This document shows, piece by piece, positions 46,995 through 57,626 of a stretch of DNA of 64,000 nt (positions are counted from its first letter, which is position 1; the number at the start of each line of letters is the position of its first letter). The translations under genes and the position numbers were made by a program. The stretch is taken from the NCBI GenBank assembly GCA_003290165.1, contig QNQO01000198.1, positions 1,116,001 to 1,180,000 of the forward strand, read 5' to 3'. This stretch comes from Berberis thunbergii. Taxonomy: Eukaryota; Streptophyta; Magnoliopsida; Ranunculales; Berberidaceae. Under the pieces are notes generated by a model, which worked only from the letters and a program-made list of their open reading frames with translations, was not told where the DNA came from and did not search any database.

Positions 46995-48370
46995 TACATA
47001 ACAGTGTTCAAGAATGTAATGATTATACAAGGCATACATGCTAGTGTAAATGTAAGATGTTTCCTATGTTCAGTTTGTATATGTTTGGCTTCGAAAACCT
47101 TATTATGAGTAATATGTACTATTGATTGCGCGTTATGTAATACATTCACAAATTGAGAAAATTTTCAACACAATCTCACAAATAAAATTTATTTGGATGG
47201 GGCAACTTGAGAAGTTGGTTACTAATTGCAACAACTGTGAAATTCAGTTGCAGACGCTTTGCCTAGCATATACCCCCTAGAAAAATCATCTCAAATGACA
47301 ATGTAGAAGTTGAAGGAATTGTTGTGGTTGCCATCATCAGAAATATTTGCTTGCCTTAAATTAGTTTGAGATTAGACTAGCCTACTTGGAAAACCTCGCT
47401 CTACTTAATATCCTTGGAATTTCAGCGGGTTGATTGGAAATAGAGACTCTCATAGCCTTAAAATCATTCACAATTTCAAATTGCTCTGATCTGGAGGGAT
47501 ACATAAACTCACCTTAGCAATCCCAGATTGTATATTGTACTTGTCCCAGTATAGAGTGTGCCAGCAATGGGGATCCTAGGGTATCACAGCTCTCTCCGAC
47601 AATTCAGTATTATCAACATTTAACAACTACTGTACCAATATCAAATATATGAACAACAAACAAATTCAGTACATACTAGTAAATTTTCATTCGAAGCTAG
47701 CTAGGAAAAGTCCCAGTTCAAAGAAAATAGGAACTCAATCACTGAAAAAAGAACATTAGGGAGAGAGACAAAGAAGGATATTGAAAAGAGATCTTGACCT
47801 TCAACTTTATGGTTTCTCTCACGATCATGGAAATAAACTTTCAAAGGTACGTGGGGTAAAAGATATTTGAAAAGCTAAAGAGATATGTTCATCTTCAGTA
47901 TCATGTTCTCAAGTTTTTCTGTATTTTTTTCAACCAAAGACAAGCTGAAATTGAAAATGAAAATTCAACCCAAGGTCTGAAATGTAAAAATCTGATGTTG
48001 TCACAACCTACAACCTATTCGTACCACTTAATTCTAGTAACATAAATCCAATTCATACATAAAACCAAACCATAATACTTCATTTAGCTTCAAACACACT
48101 TACGACTGTTTTTGGCCTCAACTGGGCTGTTTTGGAGGTTTTCTTCTGGGCAATTTCAGGGATTATACAAATGACAGGAGGAACATTGGGGTGCCAAGCT
48201 AGTTGGGATGTCAACTATTCTTTTTAATGCAATCCTCCTGTGCTTAGAACTACCTAAACACTTATCCCAAATGGCTACCTAGGTAGACATACAAGTGTAA
48301 ATTAATATGAACATGCATAGGATTTCAATAAAGGTTAAAATAAGCCATAGATCCAAACTAGATAAAGCAA
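46995..48370. other. Transposon core without recognised exon
   Basis: Between the PurH and pseudouridine-synthase pieces no frame shows a recognisable domain. It may be intron sequence from donor genes. Confidence 0.45.
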
Positions 48371-48384
48371 TGCTATTTACCTGG

Positions 48385-49768
48385 GTCCTCAGTGTAGCAG
48401 TCTATGGCATCTCCATCTCGGATGCTCCCACCAGGTTCTGCAATGGTTCCGATTCCACTCGCACATGCTTCTTCAACTGCATCTTTCCAAGCTGCAATGT
48501 GACAGAATAAGATGAACAATATTAAATGATATGATTTTCTCCATATTTTGCATACAATCAACATAGCACATGCAACATGGCTAGCACATGACAGTATGAC
48601 ACAAATGGTGAAGCTATCAATCGAGACCTGGAACTGTTTAGCCAATTCATTTCTCAGTTTAAAATTTCAACAGCATTTTATGTTTTTGCTTTCATGCAGT
48701 TAAACAGATATCACAAATAAGTTATTTCAATAAGTTGTAGCGGCAAGTTTCTCATTACATGGAGTAGAGATCTTTGCAACTTTGCTTATTTAAGTTCCAA
48801 TATTAAGATACTCTAAGAATTGCCTTTTAACAAATGGGAAGAAAGTATCACTAGCCAGAGCCGCTCCTTTAACCTCATCTCGTGCTTTTCTTAAAGCAAT
48901 TCTCAAACTTTCTGGACGGTTTGGTTGCCCACTACCCATCCCTAACATGCAGTTATTCTGCAATAAAAGGTTTCAACATTATTACTCACTTAAAAAAAAT
49001 CAACATTGTTTGGTTAGACCAGCTAAATAAAAATTAGTCTGTAAATCCAAAGTGACCAGAATATACCAACCTTTGCTATTACAATGGCATTGCTCTTGAC
49101 ATGCTTAACACAGAGCCATGCAAACTCTGCATCACGAAGTTCATTTTCCTCGGGTGTCTTTTTGGAAACAATGTTAAATTGGATATCCTATGGGGTTAGA
49201 TCGACAGTCTTGGGCCAACCATCCCCCGCCAACTTGTCTGAGGGAGAGCTTTCCTTTCTCATTCTTGCCAGCTTCTAGGATCCTTAGTCTTCGACTTTCC
49301 TCGAAGGATCTCAAGACCACTTTGAGAATACTTGGGTGCGGCCACTATCTCATAAAACATTCGTGTTTCACCATCAGTTGGGCTTCTGAACTCTCTAATT
49401 TCCTTGGCAAGATCCTTCAATTGGAAACACATTGAATCTCAGGAAATTCAAAATAAATAATCAAATTATTTCCTTTCCACCAAATTATAAGTTTTAAAAT
49501 TTATGAGAGGCTTATCCAATGAGATGCATCTTTATTTCCTTCCCATCAAATAACTTACCTCATCAACTTCTATGTTGAAGGCTACTATTCCACCAAATGC
49601 ACTCACTGGATCGGCCTTCACAGCCAGTCTATAAGCTTCCAGGATATTTTCTCTAGATGCTACGCCACATGGATTGGTATGCTTAACGATAACACAAGTG
49701 GGATCTCTAAACTCAGACACACAATTCCATGCTGTGTCAGCATCTAAATAGTTATTGTAAGACATCTC
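48385..49768 (-). pseudogene. PurH/ATIC (AICAR transformylase) exons
   Basis: Four exons of the bifunctional purine enzyme's transformylase domain. 49768-49559: [54 protein letters not shown]. About 49431-49080: REIREFRSPTDGETRMFYEI, then two frameshifts (near 49285 and 49200), [20 protein letters not shown]. About 48963-48830: NNCMLGMGSGQPNRPESLRI, ALASDTFFPF. About 48497-48385: DAVEEACASGIGTIAEPGGS, then the conserved end is replaced by YTEDPGK and a GTAAAT donor. The parent catalyses the last two steps of IMP synthesis. This piece lacks the cyclohydrolase half and the C-terminus. Confidence 0.92.
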
Positions 49769-50527
49769 CTGCAAAAAAAAAAACATATAAATAGGACATA
49801 CTATTAAACGGTATAAATACTTAGCTTAGAATACATTTCTAATAGGTAATATATGAACACGAAGAAAGCAAAACAAACGAAAGGGATCCACTAGAGACTG
49901 CAATTATTTCAAAACTTCCGAACCAAATCTCGCAGACAGGCTTGTATACTAGATGTTATGTTTATTCTTCTTTTAGAGACCGACATCATCACAAGAATCA
50001 CTTACTGAATGTGCCACAAGGACCAAAATTCCTAATCGAACTAAAAAATTGTCACATACACAAACAACTGAATTTGTATTTGTTAGGGTTCTTTTATTTT
50101 TAGACTTTAAATATATATTGCAACTTCTTGAACAATTTCACAATATCAGATTTAAACTATTGAAGCTGATGGCTTCTAGCATTGCACTTCCAGATAAATA
50201 CAAATGCCACCATCATTGCCTCTCTTTCTGTGTAGAAAACAAGAGTAGTTGTCAAATTGCAAAATTGGAAATTAATTATATTAGTTAATACACTGTATCC
50301 TTTATAATTTTCATATTTCTATTAAGTGAAAACACTTAATAGAAAACACTTAATACACTGTACCAAAAAGTCATCTATAAAAAGTGAAAACACTGAACAT
50401 GAGCAAAAGAAATGATTTGAGTTCTACTTACCTAGCAAGCTCAGCACCAGAATGTGTATGAAAGCTATCTATCAACATAGCTGTAATGAACTATTCAAAT
50501 ATATGAGGATTTTGAGCTTTGGAGTAC

Positions 50528-50652
50528 CTTAGTTCTCGCTGAATATGATCCTCTAGCGAATAACCCAGAAGGAGTAGTCTCCTCCAGTAACTCGTGCGTG
50601 TAAGGCTCGTCATGAGGACTGAAAACTCCAAGCATCTCTTTCGTGCTGTCAA
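50528..50652 (-). pseudogene. Rho GDP-dissociation inhibitor exon
   Basis: A 125-nt exon between TTATTCAG and a GTACTC donor encodes VDSTKEMLGVFSPHDEPYTH, ELLEETTPSGLFARGSYSAR, TK. This is the C-terminal beta-sandwich of Rho GDI, which extracts ROP GTPases from membranes in plants. The preceding parental exon is the Rho GDI half of 50749-50988. The final exon is missing. Confidence 0.9.
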
Positions 50653-50748
50653 CTGAATAAAAAAAATCCAACGGATGTAGAAATCAAGGAACTTCCTTAG
50701 TTAATCACAGCGAACTCTAAGATCAAAAGAGATAAAGAATGTACTCAC

Positions 50749-50988
50749 CTTTGACACTAGTTTTCCAAACTGTATTGGTGTATCTTAAGCCAAGACAATG
50801 TTATTGCTCACTTTGAAAGAGAACTTTAGGTGGTAATGGTTTCAAGAAGCTCCATTAAGCGTGATACACTAGCAATGCCAGCATTTACCTCTCTCTTAAC
50901 TTCTGAACCAATATCAGCCATGGAAGTGCTCCGAGAAAACAGCTTATCCTTCCATCCTCTGGTATTCTTTGTAATAGAGTCTTTGTAC
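50749..50988 (-). pseudogene. Fused exon: unidentified gene piece joined to Rho GDI
   Basis: The exon starts after a CTACAG acceptor with YKDSITKNTRGWKDKLFSRS, then SMADIGSEVKREVNAGIASV, SRLMELLET; I do not recognise this donor with confidence. Near 50835, without an intron, it changes to LKFSFKVSNNIV and, after a 2-nt frame loss, YTNTVWKTSVK, which is Rho GDP-dissociation inhibitor. It ends at a GTGAGT donor (50749/50748). The junction inside one exon is direct evidence of DNA-level fusion of two genes. Confidence 0.75.
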
Positions 50989-51480
50989 CTGTAGACAGAG
51001 AAAAGTGAATAAATAAATAAATCAGCCAAAGACAGAATCAATGGTAACACTTTGAAAAACTGTAAACCTCCTTGCCATGTAAGTTCAGAAAAACAAATGA
51101 CAGTATTGCAAATACTGGGGGCACTGATTCCATTGATAAGATCAAGTGATGCCATCACAATGAATGTTTTGAGCCGGTAGTTAAACAATGTTAAACATCA
51201 TACAGCAGTTTCCAAAATCCTACTCATACAAGTATTGGAATTGTATATATGCCTAAAAACAGTCTCTGTCAATTAAATAATAATAATATTAATGATAAAA
51301 TGAACAAAACTCAATAGCGGCCTAAAATTTTCCACCATACGCTACCTACTCCTGCCCAGATCACAACATTGATCACTGCCATTGTGATGCCCAGTCTAAA
51401 ACAGTCTATGACCTCCACATAAACATAGATACCAAGGGAGATAAAAAAGAGGGAGTAACTAATCTACATTAATGTCGTAC

Positions 51481-51930
51481 CAGAACATAAAAGAAGAGAA
51501 CACCAATGCAGCTGCACCTGCTGTCACACAGACGTAGCTCAAGCTATACAACTGTTTGTTTAATGAGATAGCTGAAATGGACAGAGGCAGAGTATTAGAC
51601 AATAAAGTCGTAGAAAACAGACAAGTATCATCCAATTCTCTTTTCTAACCATTTGTGAAAATGGATAACAAATCCTAAACTGAGGAGAGAAAGGCCCTTG
51701 ATCATCCAATGTTTTAGTCTCTTAGAGTGACCCTGGAATTGAGCAAAAACAATAATCAAAAGACATCATGGAAACGAAACACAAGACCCCATAGAAAGGT
51801 GTGAAGCAACAAACCTCCAAATGTACCAGAGCATGGCCACATTGCACTCCGATAATTGTCATTAGAATAGCTGATAATAAAATTTTCAAGGCCATTCCAT
51901 TTGTTGAAAACAGAGCTATAATACTCATAA
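51481..51930 (-). pseudogene. Heparan-alpha-glucosaminide N-acetyltransferase-like exons
   Basis: Three consecutive exons. The first (to 51815) reads LLSAILMTIIGVQCGHALVH. The second (51732-51650) reads GHSKRLKHWMIKGLSLLSLG. The third (51571-51481) reads AISLNKQLYSLSYVCVTAGA followed by AALVFSSFMFWYD. These match membrane segments of plant HGSNAT-like (DUF5009-type) multi-pass proteins, whose plant role is not well known. Splice sites are canonical. The acceptor of the first exon is unclear. The rest of the gene is missing. Confidence 0.85.
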
Positions 51931-52615
51931 TAAAATTTTGATAAACGATAGTGCTTTCAATAGTAAAATGGGTATATTGTTTGTTAGAATAAATAAAGAG
52001 TAAATGGACTAAGTCATCCATATCAAATGTGAAACCTCAAGTTAGGAGAATTAACAGAGTAGAATTGATGTTCCATTTTTCAGTTTCAGACTTTCAACAC
52101 ATAACTTCCTCCCTCATAAGCAATTTTGAGGAAATTAACACAATTATCAGTGTCAGATATTATCTACAAATCAAAATGGAAATACAAGAAGCAATGAAAA
52201 ACAAAACATGTTCATGGTTCCCTCAGTGGATGCAGACTAACCACTATAACTTGAAGCATATCAAAGAGATAATTAGACCGTAAATGGTTTCTAACATTCC
52301 TCGGCTCTTGTTAGCAACAAACCAGCCATCAGTTTCATCTATTCTTCTAGACTAGTACCTTAAAGACCAGAGCACACTGCCCTTAAGCAATCCTTTACTT
52401 CAGTAATAGAAAAGTTTCCGAATCGATTCTGGTAATCATAGTACATTACATTGAATCCACACAGGAGGAAGAGAGGGTGTTAGAGGATTAAATGTAACAA
52501 CGAACCTACATTAGCTTACATTAGACTCACCTTTTGGGATATTGCAAATAAGACTCATCTTGAGAAGCCAATCTTTTCAAAGCATAACTCTTAATTGTGA
52601 ATAAGACCAAATCAC

Positions 52616-52777
52616 CTGGAAAGATTGTTGAGTAGATGCTGGAGAAATCAACGGAACTAGCAGTTTCACCCCATATGCTTTTACAAAAGAGGATCTAACC
52701 AATGGTTCTTTCAACAAAGATGCTAAGCAACTAATAGCAACTGGTACGCCACGAGTAGGATGGGAAGGTTTCTTCGG
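52616..52777 (-). pseudogene. V-type ATPase subunit H exon
   Basis: A single 162-nt exon (54 codons) with a TGCAG acceptor and GTGATT donor encodes [50 protein letters not shown]. This matches a conserved central segment of plant vacuolar H+-ATPase subunit H, the regulatory armadillo-like subunit of the V1 sector. The frame is open throughout. Neighbouring exons of the parent gene are absent. Confidence 0.9.
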
Positions 52778-53515
52778 CTGCAGTCACATACAAGTTACTA
52801 ACTGATAATAAAACAACATTAAAAATCTGACTGATAATGTTAATGGCACTATAGTCTTCGAGTGTGAGGCTTTTCCATTTGCAACCATTCCATCTTTAGA
52901 GTTTGGTCTAGCACTATAGTCATCCAAAAGTAAATTGTTTAGAAACAAAATAAATGAACAAACAAATGTAAAAAGACATTATATGCTAATGTCTCAAGTT
53001 TTACACAAAATCCACCACACATAATGGTTAAGGGATTCCAATGTACCTCACTATCAAAGACAATATCTTACAGCTCCTCTCTTGTATGAATAAAATTTGT
53101 TCAAGAATCTGCATACCTTACAACACAATTAAGAACTCATTGCTAAGAACTAGGCCTAAAACTTCAAAAGATAGTGTTCAGGTTCAATGCAAAGTAACTC
53201 TCGCAATAATAATATAAATCCAGTTATAAACCAGTCTATACTAAAGAGTAAAGATTATAATAATTAAAATATATTGTAGTTAAATAAATCATACGTACAA
53301 GACAGAGAATGGGCACAGGTTGCATGCTCATGCTAATCTTGATTAATATGCCATGTGATGCATGCAAATCTTCTATAATGTTGCTAGGACCACTCAACAA
53401 CAACACACAAAAGAATTGATAACATTACCAAAAGCAATGTAAATAAGCACTATAAATGGAAGAAGAAACTAAAGTAGTTAGCTTAATTCTTTAAAAAAAA
53501 ACATTGATCTATTAC

Positions 53516-53645
53516 CCCTTTGGCACCAGTACGAGAAAGCATCCGCACAAACATACTGCTTGGTGACTTGTTTTGCATTTCTGCTATGGATCGTACCGCA
53601 GCCACGTAGGAATACTTGTTCGGCTGCCTCTTCTTAAACACATAC
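53516..53645 (-). pseudogene. Unidentified exon-like piece (KKRQPNKYSYVAAVRS)
   Basis: A minus-strand open stretch reads VFKKRQPNKYSYVAAVRSIA, then EMQNKSPSSMFVRMLSRTGAKG, ending at a GT donor (GTAATAG). Codon composition looks coding and it lies in line with captured exons, so I take it for another donor gene. I do not recognise the family. Confidence 0.4.
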
Positions 53646-53959
53646 GCATGATTGGTGTTCATTTTCTCTTAAGCAAATACCAATATTCTTCCAAACCAAT
53701 GGTACTAAAATCCCACCACAACGCACATAATTTTCCAAATCAAACACAACCAAAACTCAAATTCTTCTAAACAAACACAAATTATTCCAACCCACTACTT
53801 AAATCCCACACAATAAACTTACTTGTCAAATTGTCCAATCAAGTATACTAGAACTTCAAAACATTGAGTGACTAGGGGAAAAACATCACAAAATTTTAAT
53901 AAAAAATTACAATTTCAAAACTAGGCTTTGCGATTAACAACTTAGATGCATGAACTTAC

Positions 53960-55090
53960 ATTGCTGACAGTTGTGTTAGAGATGATAACGTACTTGGGAT
54001 GCTTCCCGTGAACTGATTAGCTGAAAGAAATATGTCATACATGAAGAAAAAATCTTTCATATAAGTTCCTTAGGAAAGATAGAGCTACAGATCACAAACA
54101 AAATAAAGGTATTATTCAATCAGCAGATTATGTGTAAGGATCAGCTAGAGTCAAAATTTACGACTTATAAGTTTATCAAGGTAGAAGGCAGGTGAGATGG
54201 AATACTCCCTCCAATATGATTGTCGCTGAGATTTCTACCTCAAAGAATGAAAATAAAATGTAAAAGAAAAATTATAAATGATATTTATTTAAACTTAGTT
54301 GAGAATGGTGAAAATTTCAGTATGCGGCATTTGAAACATTGTCGATGCTCTTCCCTTCAAATCGCTTTCCATTTTAAACAGGGCACACTATAGCCCACTT
54401 GTTTGCTTCTAATATAGCACACAACTCACATTAGTGTCATAGCAAGTCAAGTGGGGTGTGTGAGCAGACTCTAGTACATTGTTACTACATAAATCCTCAG
54501 AGTAGGAACTGGATGCTTTCATATAAATGCCTCTATACACATGGTCTATTCACAAGGATAAATAAAAAAAATATAAAGAATATCACTTACATTGTTTTTA
54601 TTGCTATAAACAATTGCAAGTTATCACCCAATCCTCCACCCAAATTTGCAGCATTAATCGTTCTGCAAAATCAAAACACTGTTACAATCATACACAACAT
54701 ACATTGACAAAATCCCAAATCCCCTGTAAAAAAGAACACTCATACATCGAAGTTATGTTCGAATCAATACACGCAACCCCTTGCCATGCCTCCTTACAAG
54801 GATCACCTCCATTCGAAATCCATCCCGGAAGAGCCGGATTCTCCATTGCGACAAATAAGCTATTTATCGCCGTAACTACACAAATTTCACAATGCACCCA
54901 AATCAACAAAACTCAAAATACATTCACCAACACTAACAATTATCAAATTCTTCAGAAAAAAAACACAAAATGAAATTAGTTTGACTTTACCATCTTGTGG
55001 ATTAGTGAAGCCGTGCGACACCTTCGCAGTAAAACCCACCATTACAACAATTAAGATCTGAACAAAGACCCCCCATCTGAAACACCACAT
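53960..55090 (-). pseudogene. STRUBBELIG-family LRR receptor kinase, N-terminal exons 1-5
   Basis: Exon 1 (55090-54991) starts MWCFRWGVFVQILIVVMVGF, a signal peptide, then GFTNPQDG. Exon 2 (54875-54746) is the SUB domain: TAINSLFVAMENPALPGW, GGDPCKEAWQGVACIDSNIT. Exon 3 (54662-54591, exactly 72 nt) is NLGGGLGDNLQLFIAIKT. Exon 4 (about 54232-54160) is NLSDNHIGGSIPSHLPSTL. Exon 5 (about 54030-53960) is FLSANQFTGSIPSTLSSLTQ. The one-exon-per-repeat layout is typical of this family. Later repeats, membrane span and kinase are absent. The exon 4 donor looks altered. Function of the parent: cell-surface signalling in tissue patterning. Confidence 0.9.
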
Positions 55091-55250
55091 TACTTGAGAG
55101 ATAACCAACGAAAAACCCCAAGAATCTGAAAATAAACAAGAAAAAATGAATCAGAGGGCGCAGGGAATCGCGAGCGCAAGAGGAAGGAGGGAGCAGCGCA
55201 GAGGTTGGAGGGAATTGAGTCGAGGGTTTTTTATTATCGCTGGAGGGTTT

Positions 55251-55258
55251 TTATATAA
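55251..55258 (-). promoter_or_regulatory. TATA box of the predicted chimeric unit
   Basis: The minus strand reads GATTATATAAAAACCC, about 160 bp upstream of the receptor-kinase ATG at 55090. A 5' untranslated region with a TTTATTTTCAG acceptor-like site (near 55125) lies between. The box sits at the inner edge of the subterminal array. Confidence 0.5.
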
Positions 55259-55259
55259 T

Positions 55260-55808
55260 CCCTCTAACCCGGCGTTTTCAGCCTCTATGGCGTTTCCAAA
55301 ACAAAATTTTATTTTTATTAGCGGGATGAATTCGCGGGTTTGTTTTCGCTCTTTACCGGCGCTTCTACAATAAACGCCGGTCTTGTTAGCTCTTTTTCGA
55401 CGCTTTTATATTAAACGCCGGTGTTGTTAGCTCTTTACCGGCGCTTCGTACATCTAAAGCGGCATTTTAGAAACCAAAATTTTATTTTCATTAGTGGGAT
55501 GGTTTGGCGGTTTTTATCGTTCCCGGCGCTTTAAAAAGCGCCGGTTTAGGTTACCCTTAACCGACGCTTCGTTTTAAAGCGCAGGTTATGGTTACCCTTA
55601 ACCGGCGCTTATTTACAGCTACTACGGCGTTTCAAAAAAACACAATTTTGTGTGCACTGGCATGGCGGGGTTTTTATCTCTGCTGGCGCTTCATAACGCA
55701 AACACCAGTTAAGGGTCATTGTTACTGGCGCTTTATAAGAAAAACGCCGATCTGGCTTACTCGTTACCGGCGCTTGTAACATATAAATCGGCATTTTAGA
55801 AAACATAA
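55260..55808. repeat. Right subterminal array, inner part
   Basis: At least a dozen copies of CCGGCGCTT and AACGCCGGT-type motifs, for example ACCGGCGCTTCTACAATAAA near 55358. The same motif occurs at the left end in mirrored arrangement. The array is broken at 55808 by a LINE fragment and continues at 57239. Confidence 0.8.
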
Positions 55809-56226
55809 TTTTTTTTTTTTTGGAAATTGAGTTGGGGTTTATTAAGGATACCCGAACTTGAAAGAAATTGGAAGATGTTACATTCTGTTATACTCAATGC
55901 CTATGCTATCTTCGTACACATACTTCTTGAAATCCTCAACAAAAGAGCTAGGAACCACAGTGATGTACTCACTACTAGGAAACAAGGTTGCAAGGTGGTC
56001 CGCTGCCCTATTGGTTTCTCAGGTTCCAGGGTGCAGTCGTGGTCTTTGTGAGGAAAGTGAAAATAGCCTGAGAATCAGTGCTTAATTCCAGGCGACGTAT
56101 AGCATGTAGTTCAGCAGCCTTGAGCCCCGCTTCTACTCCTTGCAATTCATGCATAACAACTGAGTGGCCAGTAGTAGATCTAGAACATGTCGTAACAACC
56201 GCACCATGCTCATCATTGAGTGGATG
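55809..56226 (-). mobile_element. LINE fragment (RNase H end) inserted in the right array
   Basis: The T run at 55809-55821 on plus is a poly(A) tail on minus. Upstream on minus, the frame ending near 56070 reads MHELQGVEAGLKAAELHAIR, RLELSTDSQAIF, the RVT_3 RNase H-like C-terminus of plant L1 ORF2 (AELxAIxxGL...TDS). It is 5'-truncated, as usual for LINE insertions. Confidence 0.65.
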
Positions 56227-56234
56227 GGTTGGAG

Positions 56235-57230
56235 TAGGGGTGGGCACGAGACGGGATGGGACGAGATAAACCCATCCCGTTCATACGGGATCGATACGGG
56301 ACGAGATCAGCGTGCTCTGATTATATGCATTTCATTTTCTTTAATCAATCTCATGATTTGGTTGCTTGCACTCATCTGTGTTAGACTTCAAAGCATTCCA
56401 CACCTGCAAATTGCTTGTTCTTGAAGTAGAAACTCATATGCATCCAGCAGTGCATTTCAATCTTGAACAAAATATTTGTTAAGTAAAGAAGAACAAGTTT
56501 AAACAAACATAATGTACACTACGCAAAGAATAACACTGAGTTTTACCCCTTGCATAAGTATCTGAGCTACCAGTGACAAAAATCGTTCCACTAGCATTAT
56601 ATGCACAACACAATATTTGGTGGATTAGTACCAGTTGAGGGAACATTGCTAGTTGAGAGCGTGGTGCTAATTGAGGGACCATTGCTCTTCCCTGCAGTTA
56701 ATTCTAAGTTAAGATTTCAGTTACCAAATTCCAAAAACCCCAGCCAACCAACCAACCAAAACACACTATGTAAACTTGAAACAAACCAGTGATAGCATAT
56801 GAAGGCTTTGGAATGTAAATGAGAGGACTGGCATTGGTATTCCTAATATCCCAGATACGACATGTTCCATCTCATCTGATGATCTAGTAGGAATGTAATA
56901 GAAAGAAAATCAGATAAAAATTGAACTTCGAGAAAGTTTAATATTCATGTAGTAATTATGTAATAGGTAACTGCAAAAAATATGCTACCAACTCTGCATA
57001 GCAGATATTTCTAAATGTTTAAATGGCATAAAGTTGAGGGACGTATTCTAGAAAATATTACTCATCAATACCAAAGTGATAAATTAGCTCGGGATTGGCG
57101 GGATTGAAAATCTTCATCCCGCTCCATCCCATTCTAGATTGGGACAGGATGAAATTATTCAATCCCATTAAGACCCGAAAAAATTGGGACTGAATGGGAT
57201 CGGGATCGCGGGATGGGATGCCCACCCCTA
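56235..57230 (-). mobile_element. hAT non-autonomous element carrying a BRWD gene piece
   Basis: 996 bp. Ends are TAGGGGTGGGCACGAGACGG and the inverse GATGCCCACCCCTA, hAT-type termini. It is flanked by the exact 8-bp duplication GGTTGGAG (56227-56234 and 57231-57238). Subterminal regions are rich in GGGATCGGGAT/ATCCCGT words. The interior contains a minus-strand host-gene fragment. Confidence 0.92.
56479..56890 (-). pseudogene. Bromodomain/WD-repeat (BRWD/PHIP-like) gene piece
   Basis: The minus strand reads DGTCRIWDIRNTNASPLIYI, PKPSYAITG near 56870-56790, then after an intron-like gap KSNGPSIST, and near 56610-56540 ILCCAYNASGTIFVTGSSDT, YARG. This is the WD40 segment (TCRIWDAR ... CCAFNANGTVFVTGSSDT) of plant bromodomain- and WD-repeat proteins. 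It spans parts of two or three exons; the rest of the gene is absent. Confidence 0.85.
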
Positions 57231-57238
57231 GGTTGGAG

Positions 57239-57626
57239 GGTTTTTTTATCTTGCCCGACGCTTCTAAAACAACGCGCCGGTATTGGTTACTATTTACTAG
57301 CGCTTCAACTGAACCGCCGGTATTGGATACTCTTTCCTAGCGCTTTTCGTAAACCGCCGGTATTGTTCACTCTTAACCGGCGCTTATTTGCATCTAATAC
57401 GGCGTTTCCAAAAAACGCTATTTTATTTTCGGGATTTTTTAGCTTTACCGGCGCTTCCAAGAATCAACGCCGGTATTGTTAACTCTTTACCGGCGCTTCA
57501 TAAAGGAAACGCCAGTATTACTTGAGACTGAATTTATCCTCAGCGCTTGGTATCCTAAACGCCTGTATTGCTAATGTTTTACCGACGCTTTTGTTGAAAC
57601 GCCGCCGTGAAAGTGTTGTTTTAGAC
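57239..57626. repeat. Right subterminal array, outer part and terminus
   Basis: Continues the same motif (TTACCGGCGCTTCCAAG, AACGCCGGTATTG) up to AACGCCGCCGTG, then TTGTTTTAG as the degenerate terminus. The exact end between 57622 and 57628 is uncertain. Confidence 0.75.

Larger units (their letters stand above)
44265..55090 (-). pseudogene. Predicted chimeric multi-exon transcription unit
   Basis: All recognisable host-derived exons in the transposon core lie on one strand, and nearly all are bounded by AG acceptors and GT donors. Upstream there is a TATA box and a start codon with signal peptide from the receptor-kinase piece. Downstream the last exon-like piece ends in a stop (KYKDV-stop near 44268) just before the left array. 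Two donor pairs are fused inside single exons. Frame is not kept across the whole unit (frameshifts in PurH, Rho GDI and pseudouridine synthase pieces), so a long fusion protein is unlikely. A spliced non-coding or short-ORF transcript is possible. Confidence 0.5.
43616..57626 (-). mobile_element. Pack-CACTA-like transposon carrying at least nine host-gene fragments
   Basis: The left end reads tACTACAACAAATTTG, one base off the CACTACAA-type CACTA terminus. The right end, on the minus strand, reads CTAAAACAACACTTTCACGG, a degenerate match. Inside both ends are arrays of a GGCGCTT/AAGCGCC motif, as expected of the subterminal repeats where CACTA transposase accessory proteins bind. The 11-kb core (44260-55140) has no transposase but holds minus-strand exons of many unrelated genes. 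LINE and hAT insertions (55809-57230) lengthen the right array. Net size is about 12.6 kb. The 3-bp duplication could not be verified, so the CACTA assignment rests on the ends and arrays. Confidence 0.72.

Noticed and set aside
48385..49768. An intact PurH gene
   Set aside because: Only part of the transformylase domain is present, with two frameshifts and a truncated end; the cyclohydrolase half is missing.
53516..53645. Part of the V-ATPase H gene
   Set aside because: The sequence KKRQPNKYSYVAAVRS does not fit any part of subunit H that I know, so it is listed as unidentified.
53960..55090. A complete receptor kinase gene
   Set aside because: Only the signal peptide, SUB domain and the first repeats are present; no transmembrane or kinase exons follow.
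56230..56330. GGGATCGGGAT-rich ends as a minisatellite
   Set aside because: They are the subterminal parts of a hAT element with clear ends and an exact 8-bp duplication.
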